The notes under the pieces are model-generated. The model ran no database searches. It was not told the DNA's origin and worked only from the letters and a program-made list of their open reading frames with translations. The translations under genes and the position numbers were made by a program. From the NCBI GenBank assembly GCA_041281825.1, contig CP166298.1, positions 2,356,001 to 2,420,000 of the forward strand: DNA of 64,000 nucleotides, read 5' to 3'. Positions 7,688 to 15,154 of the stretch are shown piece after piece. Position 1 is the first letter of the stretch. Each line of letters starts with the position of its first letter. This stretch comes from Paenibacillus_D tarimensis_A. Lineage in GTDB: Bacteria > Bacillota > Bacilli > Paenibacillales > Paenibacillaceae.

Positions 7688-8953
7688 ATGAGTGTCAGTG
7701 CTAAAAGTATTGTGAGAGATATGTCGCTCGCGCCGGAAGGCCATTTGAAAATCGATTGGGTGCAGGCTCATATGCCTGTGCTGAACCGCATTCGCGCGCA
7801 ATTTGAACAAGAGCAGCCATTTAAGGGATTGAAGGTGGCTATTTCGCTCCATCTGGAAGCCAAAACGGCTTATCTGGCCAAAGTGGTGCAGGCCGGAGGA
7901 GCGGATGTGACGATTACGGGCAGCAATCCGCTGTCCACCCAGGACGATGTCTGCGCAGCTTTGGCAGAAGACGGGATTACCGTATTTGCGAAGTATAACC
8001 CGGACCCTAAGGAATATAAGGAACTGATGATTAAGACACTTGAAACGAAACCGGATTTGATCATTGATGACGGCGGAGATTTGGTCTCGATATTGCATTC
8101 TGAACGTCAGGATTTGCTGTCTGGCGTGCGCGGCGGGGCGGAAGAGACGACAACCGGCATTTTGCGGTTGAAGGCGATGGAGAAGGACGGCTCGCTGAAA
8201 TTTCCGATGGTCGCGGTGAACGACGCCTATTGCAAATATTTATTCGATAACCGTTACGGCACCGGTCAATCCGTATGGGACGGCATTAACCGTACGACGA
8301 ATCTCGTCGTAGCCGGCAAAACCGTTGTCGTTATCGGCTACGGCTGGTGCGGCAAAGGGGTTGCAATGCGTGCCAAAGGCCTCGGAGCCAATGTCATCGT
8401 GACTGAAATCGACGCGATTAAAGCGGTGGAAGCGTATATGGATGGATTTGCCGTCATGCCGATGGCCGAGGCGGCGAAGCACGGTGATTTCTTCGTAACC
8501 GTAACGGGCAATCGCGATGTGATCAGGGGCGAACATTATAAGGTGATGAAGGACGGCGCAATCTTGTCCAATGCAGGCCATTTCGACGTGGAAGTCAACA
8601 AGCCGGAGCTTGAGGCAATGTCGACAGGCAAACGGACCGTTCGCCGCAATATCGAGGAATATCAATTGAAGGACGGCAGGAGCATCTATCTGCTGGCAGA
8701 AGGGCGGCTTGTCAATCTGGCGGCCGGAGACGGTCACCCCGCGGAAATTATGGATATGACGTTTGCCCTTCAGGCAATGTCTCTTAAATATGTGAACGAG
8801 CAATATAAAGCGATCGGAAACAAAGTTGTTAATGTTCCTTACGAGCTGGACGAACAAGTCGCGCGCTTTAAGCTTGAATCGCTCGGAACCGCTATCGACC
8901 GGCTGACGGATGAGCAAAAGGATTATCTTGATAGTTGGGCGGAGCATGAATAA
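7688..8953 (+). CDS. ahcY: Adenosylhomocysteinase
   Basis: The 421-residue enzyme hydrolyses S-adenosylhomocysteine to adenosine and homocysteine, using bound NAD. The NAD site VVIGYGWCGKGVAMRAKGLG includes GYGWCGKG at 217-224. The substrate-binding part shows DDGGDLVS, EETTTGILRL and NDAYCKYLFDNRYGTGQS. It is short and ends in LDSWAEHE without the (K/P)xxYRY tail of longer SAHHs, so it resembles the archaeal/Thermotoga-type short form. The SD is AGGAGG, 7 nt from the ATG. Most Bacillales use Mtn and LuxS for SAH recycling, so this single-step hydrolase is notable. A strong terminator follows. Confidence 0.93.
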   Translation: MSVSAKSIVRDMSLAPEGHLKIDWVQAHMPVLNRIRAQFEQEQPFKGLKVAISLHLEAKTAYLAKVVQAGGADVTITGSNPLSTQDDVCAALAEDGITVFAKYNPDPKEYKELMIKTLETKPDLIIDDGGDLVSILHSERQDLLSGVRGGAEETTTGILRLKAMEKDGSLKFPMVAVNDAYCKYLFDNRYGTGQSVWDGINRTTNLVVAGKTVVVIGYGWCGKGVAMRAKGLGANVIVTEIDAIKAVEAYMDGFAVMPMAEAAKHGDFFVTVTGNRDVIRGEHYKVMKDGAILSNAGHFDVEVNKPELEAMSTGKRTVRRNIEEYQLKDGRSIYLLAEGRLVNLAAGDGHPAEIMDMTFALQAMSLKYVNEQYKAIGNKVVNVPYELDEQVARFKLESLGTAIDRLTDEQKDYLDSWAEHE

Positions 8954-8970
8954 CAGGATAATTCGGTTAA

Positions 8971-9004
8971 AGAGATGAGCGGCTGCGGCCGCTCATCTCT
9001 TTTC
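8971..9004 (+). terminator. Terminator after ahcY
   Basis: Perfect 13-bp stem AGAGATGAGCGGC / GCCGCTCATCTCT with a short loop, followed by TTTTC. Confidence 0.9.
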
Positions 9005-9019
9005 TATGACAGGAGAATT

Positions 9020-9126
9020 AGCTGAAATTTTAGTTTCCATGTGCCAGAACTAAACCCACCGCCATTAGGCGGTCAGCTTCCAGCACGTTGACAGGGCAGA
9101 AGGTTAACATCGTAATGTTGATTCCG
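9020..9126. repeat. Hairpin-bearing leading module of the repeat-rich spacer
   Basis: It contains a short inverted repeat (ACCGCC atta GGCGGT, 9058-9073) and the phrase TTTCCATGTGCCAGAAC, which recurs almost unchanged at about 9525-9541. No coding potential was seen. It seems to be one end of a composite repeat whose core is 9127-9451. Confidence 0.45.
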
Positions 9127-9451
9127 CTAACGGTTGTACTTGCTGCTATTTGGCGAAGAAACGCCATTTTAAAGTTTTAACGGTTGCAGTTGCCGTTATT
9201 TGCTGAAATCCGCTCCCAAAACCGTGAAAATGGACAAATAGGCGCGCTGGCAACCGTTAGCCTTGGAATAATGGGACAAACCAGCAAATAACGTTACTGA
9301 TAACCGTTAGAAATAACCGGCATGCAATCGGTATGTTCTGAGAAGACTACATTCTTTTAGAGTTGGCAATTATGTTCTACATCAATGATTAACCCGCGAG
9401 CATGCCGAGTTCATCGGAAGCTTTAGGTGGCTTTAGCCACAGGTTGCTTTT
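9127..9451. repeat. 325-bp intergenic repeat, copy 1
   Basis: This stretch is homologous along its whole length to 40382-40706, and both copies are about 325 bp. Shared blocks include CTAACGGTT at the left end, GCCGTTATTTGC, CCGTGAAAATGGA, AACCGTTAGAAAT, CCCGCGAGCA and GCTTTAGCCAC at the right end. Short inverted repeats lie near the right end (GTGGCT tt AGCCAC, and CAGGCT tt AGCCTG just beyond). No terminal inverted repeat, transposase or target duplication is obvious. Confidence 0.8.
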
Positions 9452-9600
9452 CAGCAGGCTTTAGCCTGAACAGCGACTTTCAGCCGCAAAAGGAACCTAC
9501 CGAATTTAGTCGGTAGTCGTTCAGTTTCCTTGTGCCAGGACCGCTGATAAGCGTTAGAAAATACCGGTATGCAATCAGTGAGTCCTGGTGTTTTTTCAAT
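9452..9600. repeat. Partial third copy of the spacer repeat
   Basis: The segment at about 9545-9585 (GCGTTAGAAAATACCGGTAT followed by GCAATCAGT) matches the CCGTTAGAAAT..GCAATC block of the 325-bp repeat. It is preceded by a hairpin CTACCGA / TCGGTAG (9498-9518) and by GTTTCCTTGTGCCAGGAC, which also occurs near 9030. Small ORFs crossing this segment on either strand are judged non-coding. Confidence 0.55.
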
Positions 9601-9671
9601 TGGAGTCCGCGCCCTGCAGCAACCTTTTGTTTCCAAACGCCGTCTATTTGGAAAAAAGGGGGCAATCTGCT

Positions 9672-10703
9672 ATGGAAAAAAAGAAAAACCGGTTCATGCA
9701 ATCCGCATTGTCATTTATTATGCTGACATTATTAATCACCTTAATTAGTGCCTGCTCAGGCGCCGCGAACGAGTCGGCGCAAAAATCCGGCAGTGCTGCG
9801 GCTGATATGGATACCGGCAATATGGCATACGCGACGGATAGTAACGCACTCACTGTATTTAGTGCAGAAGAAAAGCTGAAAGCATCATCCGACGATAAGC
9901 AATCCGCTCCGGCGCTGGAATCCGGTGGAGCGGCGCCTATCGTTATTACAGGCGGGGAAGGATTTAACCGCAAGCTCATTTACCGGGCGGATTTGACGAT
10001 GGAGGTCAAGGACTTCGGCAAAGCAGCCGCCGAATTGCGGAATATGATCCATCAAAGCGGCGGCTATATGACGCAGTTTTCCGACAGCCGCTCCGATTAT
10101 GAAGTGAGCGCAAACTTTACGATTAAAGTGCCTGCAGGCGGGTTCACTTCGTTCATCGAAAAACTTGGCCAAATGGAACATACCCGGTTCCAGCAGCAAA
10201 TCAGCGGCTCCGACGTTACGGAGGAATACGTCGACCTCGACTCGCGGTTGAAAGCAAAGCAGGTTGTAGAGGCGCGGCTGCTTGATTTTATGGATAAGGC
10301 GAGCAAGGCGGACGATTTGGTACGGTTCTCCAATCAATTAGCGGAGGTTCAAGAGGAAATTGAGCGGATCAAAGGGCGGATGCGTTATCTGGACGATAAT
10401 GTGGCCTATTCAACGATCGAACTTAGATTATACCAGCCGTCGGAAAGGATGGTCAAGGTATTGGCGGTCGGCCGTCCGCTCGGAAGCCGGATGACGGACG
10501 CCTTATCGGCAAGTGTGCAAACGATGTTCACGGTATTTGAAGCGCTGCTTGTTTTTGCGGCCGGCGCCTTGCCTGTATTGATTGTGCTGGCAATCATCGG
10601 TGCACCGGTTTACTTATGGATGCGCCGCAGAAGCCGCGCCCTCCCCCGGACCGCCTTGCTGCCGCCTGCGGAAGAGGGACAGGATGAGGAACAAAACCGG
10701 TAA
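9672..10703 (+). CDS. DUF4349 domain lipoprotein
   Basis: This 343-residue membrane-anchored lipoprotein has a signal peptide with lipobox LISAC (Cys28). A low-complexity linker follows (29-100). The DUF4349 domain (about 105-285) contains LIYRADLTMEVKDF, a central SRLKAKQVVEARLLDFMDKA coiled coil and a final Y-STIELRLYQP strand. A C-terminal transmembrane helix (about 300-325) and basic tail follow. The protein would be tethered outside the membrane; the biochemical role of DUF4349 is unknown. The start is ATG 9672, after AAGGGGG; an in-frame ATG at 9588 lies in repeat DNA without an SD. Confidence 0.88.
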   Translation: MEKKKNRFMQSALSFIMLTLLITLISACSGAANESAQKSGSAAADMDTGNMAYATDSNALTVFSAEEKLKASSDDKQSAPALESGGAAPIVITGGEGFNRKLIYRADLTMEVKDFGKAAAELRNMIHQSGGYMTQFSDSRSDYEVSANFTIKVPAGGFTSFIEKLGQMEHTRFQQQISGSDVTEEYVDLDSRLKAKQVVEARLLDFMDKASKADDLVRFSNQLAEVQEEIERIKGRMRYLDDNVAYSTIELRLYQPSERMVKVLAVGRPLGSRMTDALSASVQTMFTVFEALLVFAAGALPVLIVLAIIGAPVYLWMRRRSRALPRTALLPPAEEGQDEEQNR

Positions 10704-10756
10704 AGTACCGGCCGGAAACGTTTTCGGCAGAAGATTAATCCCATAAAATATTTAAT

Positions 10757-10788
10757 AAAAATCCTGCTCATGAAGCAGGATTTTTATT
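10757..10788 (+). terminator. Terminator before the dcw cluster
   Basis: AAAAATCCTGCT / AGCAGGATTTTT stem with a 5-nt loop and a T-rich 3' arm. It insulates mraZ from the lipoprotein gene. Confidence 0.85.
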
Positions 10789-10812
10789 TTATGTGGCGAA
10801 TAATTCAACAAT

Positions 10813-10860
10813 AGTGGAGTAAAGTGGGGGAAAGTGGAGGCAATTGGGGAAGGGGTGGAG
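10813..10860 (+). promoter_or_regulatory. MraZ operator: five TGG boxes at a 10-bp period
   Basis: TGG-containing boxes begin at 10815, 10825, 10835, 10845 and 10856: TGGAG, TGGGG, TGGAG, TGGGG, TGGAG. Two are in the form AAAGTGG. MraZ proteins bind tandem TGGGN or AAAGTG boxes at one-helical-turn spacing in front of their own operon, so this is the expected autoregulatory site. The last box overlaps the mraZ SD. Confidence 0.75.
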
Positions 10861-10867
10861 CGGACGG

Positions 10868-11305
10868 ATGTTCATGGGGGAATATCAGCATAGCATTGAC
10901 GATAAAGGACGTATCATTGTTCCCGCCAAGTTCCGCGACACACTCGGATCCCAATTTGTCGTCACCCGCGGCCTCGACAATTGTTTGTTTGTTTATCCGA
11001 TGAGCGAGTGGTCCATATTGGAGCAGAAGCTCAAATCGCTACCGCTGATGAAATCCGACGCACGGGCGTTTACCCGTTTTTTCTTTTCGGGTGCGACCGA
11101 ATGTGAGCTGGACAAACAGGGAAGGGTAAACTTGCCGGGCAATCTGCGCGAATATGCCAAGCTTGATAAAGATTGTATCGTGCTCGGCGTCACTAACCGC
11201 GTAGAGATTTGGAGCAAATCGATCTGGGAAGGCTACTTTCAGCAATCTGAAGAAACGTTCAACGAGATTGCAGAGAAGCTGGTTGATTTGGATTTCAACT
11301 TCTGA
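10868..11305 (+). CDS. mraZ: Transcriptional regulator MraZ
   Basis: The 145-residue product has two SpoVT/AbrB-like DNA-binding domains. The first begins FMGEYQHSIDDKGRIIVPAKFR and the second is ATECELDKQGRVNLPGNLREYA. MraZ forms ring-shaped oligomers that bind repeats upstream of the dcw operon and tune its expression. The start is ATG 10868 after GGTGGAG; a longer in-frame start at 10844 would lie inside the operator. It is the first gene of the dcw cluster, and rsmH starts 47 bp after its stop. Confidence 0.95.
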   Translation: MFMGEYQHSIDDKGRIIVPAKFRDTLGSQFVVTRGLDNCLFVYPMSEWSILEQKLKSLPLMKSDARAFTRFFFSGATECELDKQGRVNLPGNLREYAKLDKDCIVLGVTNRVEIWSKSIWEGYFQQSEETFNEIAEKLVDLDFNF

Positions 11306-11352
11306 TCGAAGCTCTGGCAGCATGAGTAGACATTTGGCCGGGAGGTTACAGC

Positions 11353-12303
11353 GTGTTCGAACATATCACAGTGCTCAAGGAAGAAGCGGTGGACGGGCTT
11401 GCGGTCAAGCCGGACGGCATTTACGTCGATTGTACGCTTGGAGGAGCAGGCCACAGCGAGCTCATCGTATCCAGGCTTGGCGAAGGTGGGCGACTTATTG
11501 CGTTCGACCAGGACGATTGGGCGCTCGGCAATGCGCAGAAACGGCTGGCGGCATACATACATCGGGTTACATTGGTGAAGAGCAATTTCAGGCATTTGGA
11601 AGAGATGTTACGAGAGCAGAAGGTGCCGGAACAGGATGGAATTCCGCAAGTGGACGGCATACTTTTCGACCTTGGCGTATCCAGTCCGCAGCTGGACGAA
11701 GCGGATCGCGGGTTCAGCTACAATCAAGATGCGCCGCTCGATATGCGGATGGACCGGGACATCGAGCTTACGGCGCACAAGATTGTCAATGAATGGGAAG
11801 ATCGGGAGATTGCAAGGATACTCTCAGATTATGGCGAGGAACGATTTGCGCGAAGTATTGCGAAGCAGATTGTCCATGCGAGAGAGCGTAAGCCGATTGA
11901 AACGACCGGCGAGCTTGTGGAATTGATAAAAGCGGGAATACCGGCTGCGGCAAGACGTACCGGGCCTCACCCGGCCAAAAGGTCTTTCCAGGCACTGCGT
12001 ATCGCAGTCAATGACGAGCTGGGGGCGGAGGAAAGCGCGCTGCTGCAGTCTGTCCGTTGTCTTAAACCCGGCGGGCGAGTATCGGTCATTACATTTCATT
12101 CGCTAGAAGACAGGATCTGTAAGCAAATTTTCGCGAAATTTGTTGAAAAATGCAGCTGCCCTCCGGACTTTCCGATGTGCGTCTGCGGGGCGAAGGGGAC
12201 GATTAAGCTTGTAAACCGGAAGCCAATCGTGCCGGGCGAGGAAGAACTCGCTCTCAATCCGCGGGCACGTTCTGCAAAGCTGAGAATTGCCGAGAAACTA
12301 TAG
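11353..12303 (+). CDS. rsmH: 16S rRNA (cytosine(1402)-N(4))-methyltransferase
   Basis: This 316-residue SAM-dependent enzyme (formerly MraW) methylates N4 of C1402 in the decoding site of 16S rRNA. Visible are the SAM motif DCTLGGAGHSELI (about 27-39), DLGVSSPQLDEADRGFSY, the RTGPHPAKRSFQALRIAVN region and VITFHSLEDR near residue 240. The C-terminal FAKFVEKCSCPPDFPMCVC resembles other Gram-positive RsmH tails. The start is GTG 11353 after GGGAGG. It lies in its usual dcw place between mraZ and ftsL. Confidence 0.95.
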   Translation: MFEHITVLKEEAVDGLAVKPDGIYVDCTLGGAGHSELIVSRLGEGGRLIAFDQDDWALGNAQKRLAAYIHRVTLVKSNFRHLEEMLREQKVPEQDGIPQVDGILFDLGVSSPQLDEADRGFSYNQDAPLDMRMDRDIELTAHKIVNEWEDREIARILSDYGEERFARSIAKQIVHARERKPIETTGELVELIKAGIPAAARRTGPHPAKRSFQALRIAVNDELGAEESALLQSVRCLKPGGRVSVITFHSLEDRICKQIFAKFVEKCSCPPDFPMCVCGAKGTIKLVNRKPIVPGEEELALNPRARSAKLRIAEKL

Positions 12304-12361
12304 ATATTTTTAAATAGTGCTTATGGATATGTCGACATATATGGAGGAGGGGAAGTTCGAA

Positions 12362-12766
12362 ATGCCCTATTCGCACGGTAATTTGGCGCTTCAGCCAAAG
12401 AAGCGTCCCGAACGGAAAGAGACGTTCAGAGAGAAAAGACGGGTGGTCGTACGCCGCAAAACATTGTCAGTGCAAGAAAAGCTGTTATATATTTTCACGA
12501 TTGTCATCTGTGTCATCGTTGCGGGAACAATTATTTTCCGCAATGCGGGAATCTATCAGATGAACCTGGAGATCCGCGAGCTGACGAAGCAGCATGACGC
12601 CATGAATGCCGAAATCAAGGAGCTTCAGAAAAAGGTGGAGCAGCTCAGCGACCCCGAAGTGATACGAAACAAGGCGTTGGATGCAGGGATGGTACAGGCC
12701 GATTCGAATTTGGCGATAACATTGTCGATGGAAGAGCCCCCTAGCGAAACGGGGTTAAATGATTAG
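12362..12766 (+). CDS. ftsL: Cell division protein FtsL
   Basis: This 134-residue bitopic protein has a basic cytoplasmic N-terminus, one transmembrane helix (about 41-59) and an extracellular coiled coil (about 65-105, EIRELTKQHDAMNAEIKEL). It belongs to the DivIB-DivIC-FtsL septal complex. The start is ATG 12362, about 9 nt after GGAGGAGGGG; an in-frame ATG further upstream (12317) has no SD. It is 12 bp from the next PBP gene, so the two are tightly coupled. Identification rests on position, size and topology because FtsL sequences diverge strongly. Confidence 0.88.
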   Translation: MPYSHGNLALQPKKRPERKETFREKRRVVVRRKTLSVQEKLLYIFTIVICVIVAGTIIFRNAGIYQMNLEIRELTKQHDAMNAEIKELQKKVEQLSDPEVIRNKALDAGMVQADSNLAITLSMEEPPSETGLND

Positions 12767-12778
12767 AGGTGAGTTGGC

Positions 12779-15049
12779 ATGATTAAACGGATAAAACTGC
12801 GCACGTTGATGGTTGGGGGGCTGATTACCCTCCTTTTTGTTGTTTTGGCGGTAAGAATCTATTTCGTTCAAGTGGTGAAAGCCGACTTTTACCTTGGCAA
12901 GGCGCGGGAAACATGGGCGGCATCCGAAACGCTTCCTGCTGTTCGGGGGACGATAACCGACCGGGACGGGAACATTTTGGCGATGGACGCAGGCGCCTAT
13001 ACGGTAGCGGTAGGTCCGCAAAGGATTCATGAGCTGAATGAAGAGTACGGTCTGGATTTACGGCAGCAGATTGTGTCCACTCTTCACACGCTTCTGGGCA
13101 AATCGGTGTCCGGATTGGAAGCGGATATTAACGCGAAAAGGGAAAACGGCGACTACCTCGTGCACCGGCAAATCAGAAGCGAAGGGTGGAAGATTGATAA
13201 AGAGCATGCGAATCAGGTGAGCGCCTTCATCGAAGAGCTGCGCAATCAGACCGGACAGAAGAATGTCGGCATTTATCTGGAGCAAGAGCAAAAACGCTAT
13301 TATCCGAAAGAAAAGATGGCTTCCCATTTGCTGGGGTACGTGGATAAAGACGGAAAGTCGATTTACGGGCTGGAAAAGTATTTTGACGATATTTTACGCG
13401 GCGAGAACGGGTATATCAAGTATGAAAAAGACGGCAATCGTCTGCAGCTGGAGCGCGGTGAGGTTGACTATAAACCTGCGGTGGACGGGAAGAAAATCAC
13501 GCTTACGATCAACACGGAAATCCAGTATTATGTTGAAGCAGCGATCAAAGAGGCGTACGAAAAATACCGACCAAAGAGCATTACTGCCATCGCGGCCGAT
13601 CCGAAAACGATGGAAATACTCGGGATGGCCAATTATCCGAATTACGACCCGAACGAATATTGGGATTACGACCCGGAGAGCTTTACGAATCACGCAATTG
13701 TATCGCTGTATGAGCCGGGTTCGACGTTCAAGATTGTTACGCTCGCCGGTGCAGTGGAGGAAGGATTATTCAATCCGGACGAGACATATAAATCGGGGGA
13801 AATTTTCTTAAAAGGGTTTGCAAAGCCTATCCGGGATCATATACGCGGCGGCTGGGGCCCAATTACTTTTTTGGAAGGCTTGAAATATTCGAGTAATGTC
13901 GCCTTTGTTAAGCTGGGTTATGAAAAGCTGGGTACGGATAAACTGCGTCAATATATTACGGATTTCGGTTTTGGCCAAAAAACCGGCATTGAGCTCCGCA
14001 ATGAATCAACCGGCGTGGTCTCGTTTTATTATCCTCAAGAAGTAGCATCGGCAACATTTGGCCAAGGCGTTTCGGTAACGCCAATTCAGCAAGTGGCGGC
14101 TATAGCCGCCATTGCCAATGGCGGCAAGCTGCTGGAACCGCGGCTGGTAAAGAAGATCGAGGACCCGGCAGCTAAAACGACGGAGACGTTTCAGCCTAAA
14201 GTCGTCAGACAGGTTATTTCCGAGAAGACGGCGAAGCAGGTAGGCGAATATTTGGAGCAGGTGGTGTCCGACCGCGAGATTGGCACGGGCCGAAATGCAT
14301 ATATTGAAGGCTATCGCGTAGCCGGCAAAACCGGAACGGCGCAAAAGGTTGTCTCCGGAAAAAAAGGCTATGCCGAGAACAAGTATGTCGTTTCGTTTAT
14401 CGGCTTCGCGCCGGTTGAGGACCCGGAGATCGTCGTCTACGTCGTTGTGGACGAGCCGGACGACCCTTACGCGGGAGGAGGCTCCGTTGCTGCGCCCGTG
14501 TTTAAAAAAATTGTGCAGCAAAGCTTGCGCCACCTTGGCGTTCTGCCGTCTGCTACCGCAGACGTGCAGAATAGCGACGGGAAGCCGCAGCGCAAACCGA
14601 CGGTTGAAGTGCCGGATCTCACAGATAAGAAAACCGTACAGGCGGAGAATGAACTGAAGCAGCGCGCCCTGTCTTACGAGGTAGTCGGCAAGGGAGCGAC
14701 CGTGATTCAGCAAATTCCAGAAGCGGGAACGATAGTTCCGAATACGCAGCGGGTCTATATCATTACCGAGGAACGAAAGCAGATGGCGATCCCGAATATG
14801 ATCGGACTGCCGCTGCGCGACGCCCTGGAAGTATGCTCTCTCCTGGATATGCGCTGTGTGACGGATGGGGAAGGTTATGTCACAAGCCAGTCGGAGCAGC
14901 AAATCGGCAGCGAGTCCGTGCTGAAAATCACGCTTCACCCGCCGGGCGTAGTGCCGGAGGAAGCCGCTCAAGATGAGGGGGAAGCGGAGGGGGATGCCGC
15001 CGCCGATGAAGCGGGTGCAGGCGAAACCGATGGGGAAGCCTCGCCATAA
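12779..15049 (+). CDS. pbpB: PASTA-domain class B penicillin-binding protein (septal transpeptidase)
   Basis: The 756-residue protein corresponds to B. subtilis PBP2B/FtsI, the D,D-transpeptidase that cross-links septal peptidoglycan. A transmembrane anchor spans about 10-32 and a PBP dimerisation domain about 50-230. The transpeptidase has the active-site STFK at Ser315, SSN at 371-373 and KTG at 517-519. Two PASTA domains (about 608-665 and 667-725) follow. The extreme C-terminus is an unusual acidic Ala/Glu/Gly-rich tail. It sits between ftsL and spoVD as in Bacillus. Confidence 0.93.
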   Translation: MIKRIKLRTLMVGGLITLLFVVLAVRIYFVQVVKADFYLGKARETWAASETLPAVRGTITDRDGNILAMDAGAYTVAVGPQRIHELNEEYGLDLRQQIVSTLHTLLGKSVSGLEADINAKRENGDYLVHRQIRSEGWKIDKEHANQVSAFIEELRNQTGQKNVGIYLEQEQKRYYPKEKMASHLLGYVDKDGKSIYGLEKYFDDILRGENGYIKYEKDGNRLQLERGEVDYKPAVDGKKITLTINTEIQYYVEAAIKEAYEKYRPKSITAIAADPKTMEILGMANYPNYDPNEYWDYDPESFTNHAIVSLYEPGSTFKIVTLAGAVEEGLFNPDETYKSGEIFLKGFAKPIRDHIRGGWGPITFLEGLKYSSNVAFVKLGYEKLGTDKLRQYITDFGFGQKTGIELRNESTGVVSFYYPQEVASATFGQGVSVTPIQQVAAIAAIANGGKLLEPRLVKKIEDPAAKTTETFQPKVVRQVISEKTAKQVGEYLEQVVSDREIGTGRNAYIEGYRVAGKTGTAQKVVSGKKGYAENKYVVSFIGFAPVEDPEIVVYVVVDEPDDPYAGGGSVAAPVFKKIVQQSLRHLGVLPSATADVQNSDGKPQRKPTVEVPDLTDKKTVQAENELKQRALSYEVVGKGATVIQQIPEAGTIVPNTQRVYIITEERKQMAIPNMIGLPLRDALEVCSLLDMRCVTDGEGYVTSQSEQQIGSESVLKITLHPPGVVPEEAAQDEGEAEGDAAADEAGAGETDGEASP

Positions 15050-15154
15050 AGGCTGATGAACGGCTTGTTCTATCCCCCGGTTGTCCCGAATAGGCTGGAA
15101 TGGGAGAGGTGTTTCATAGCGCCATCCATACGGCCGATTCGGGAGGGGAAGAAC

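Noticed and set aside
9451..9636. Small minus-strand open frames in the spacer repeat (also 40431-40622)
   Set aside because: They lie in repeat DNA, lack SD sites, and their resemblance to each other follows from the repeat itself. Coding cannot be excluded but is not supported.
14006..14971. A 321-codon minus-strand open frame inside pbpB
   Set aside because: It lies fully within the transpeptidase and PASTA coding region, has a composition typical of antisense frames and shows no recognisable motif.
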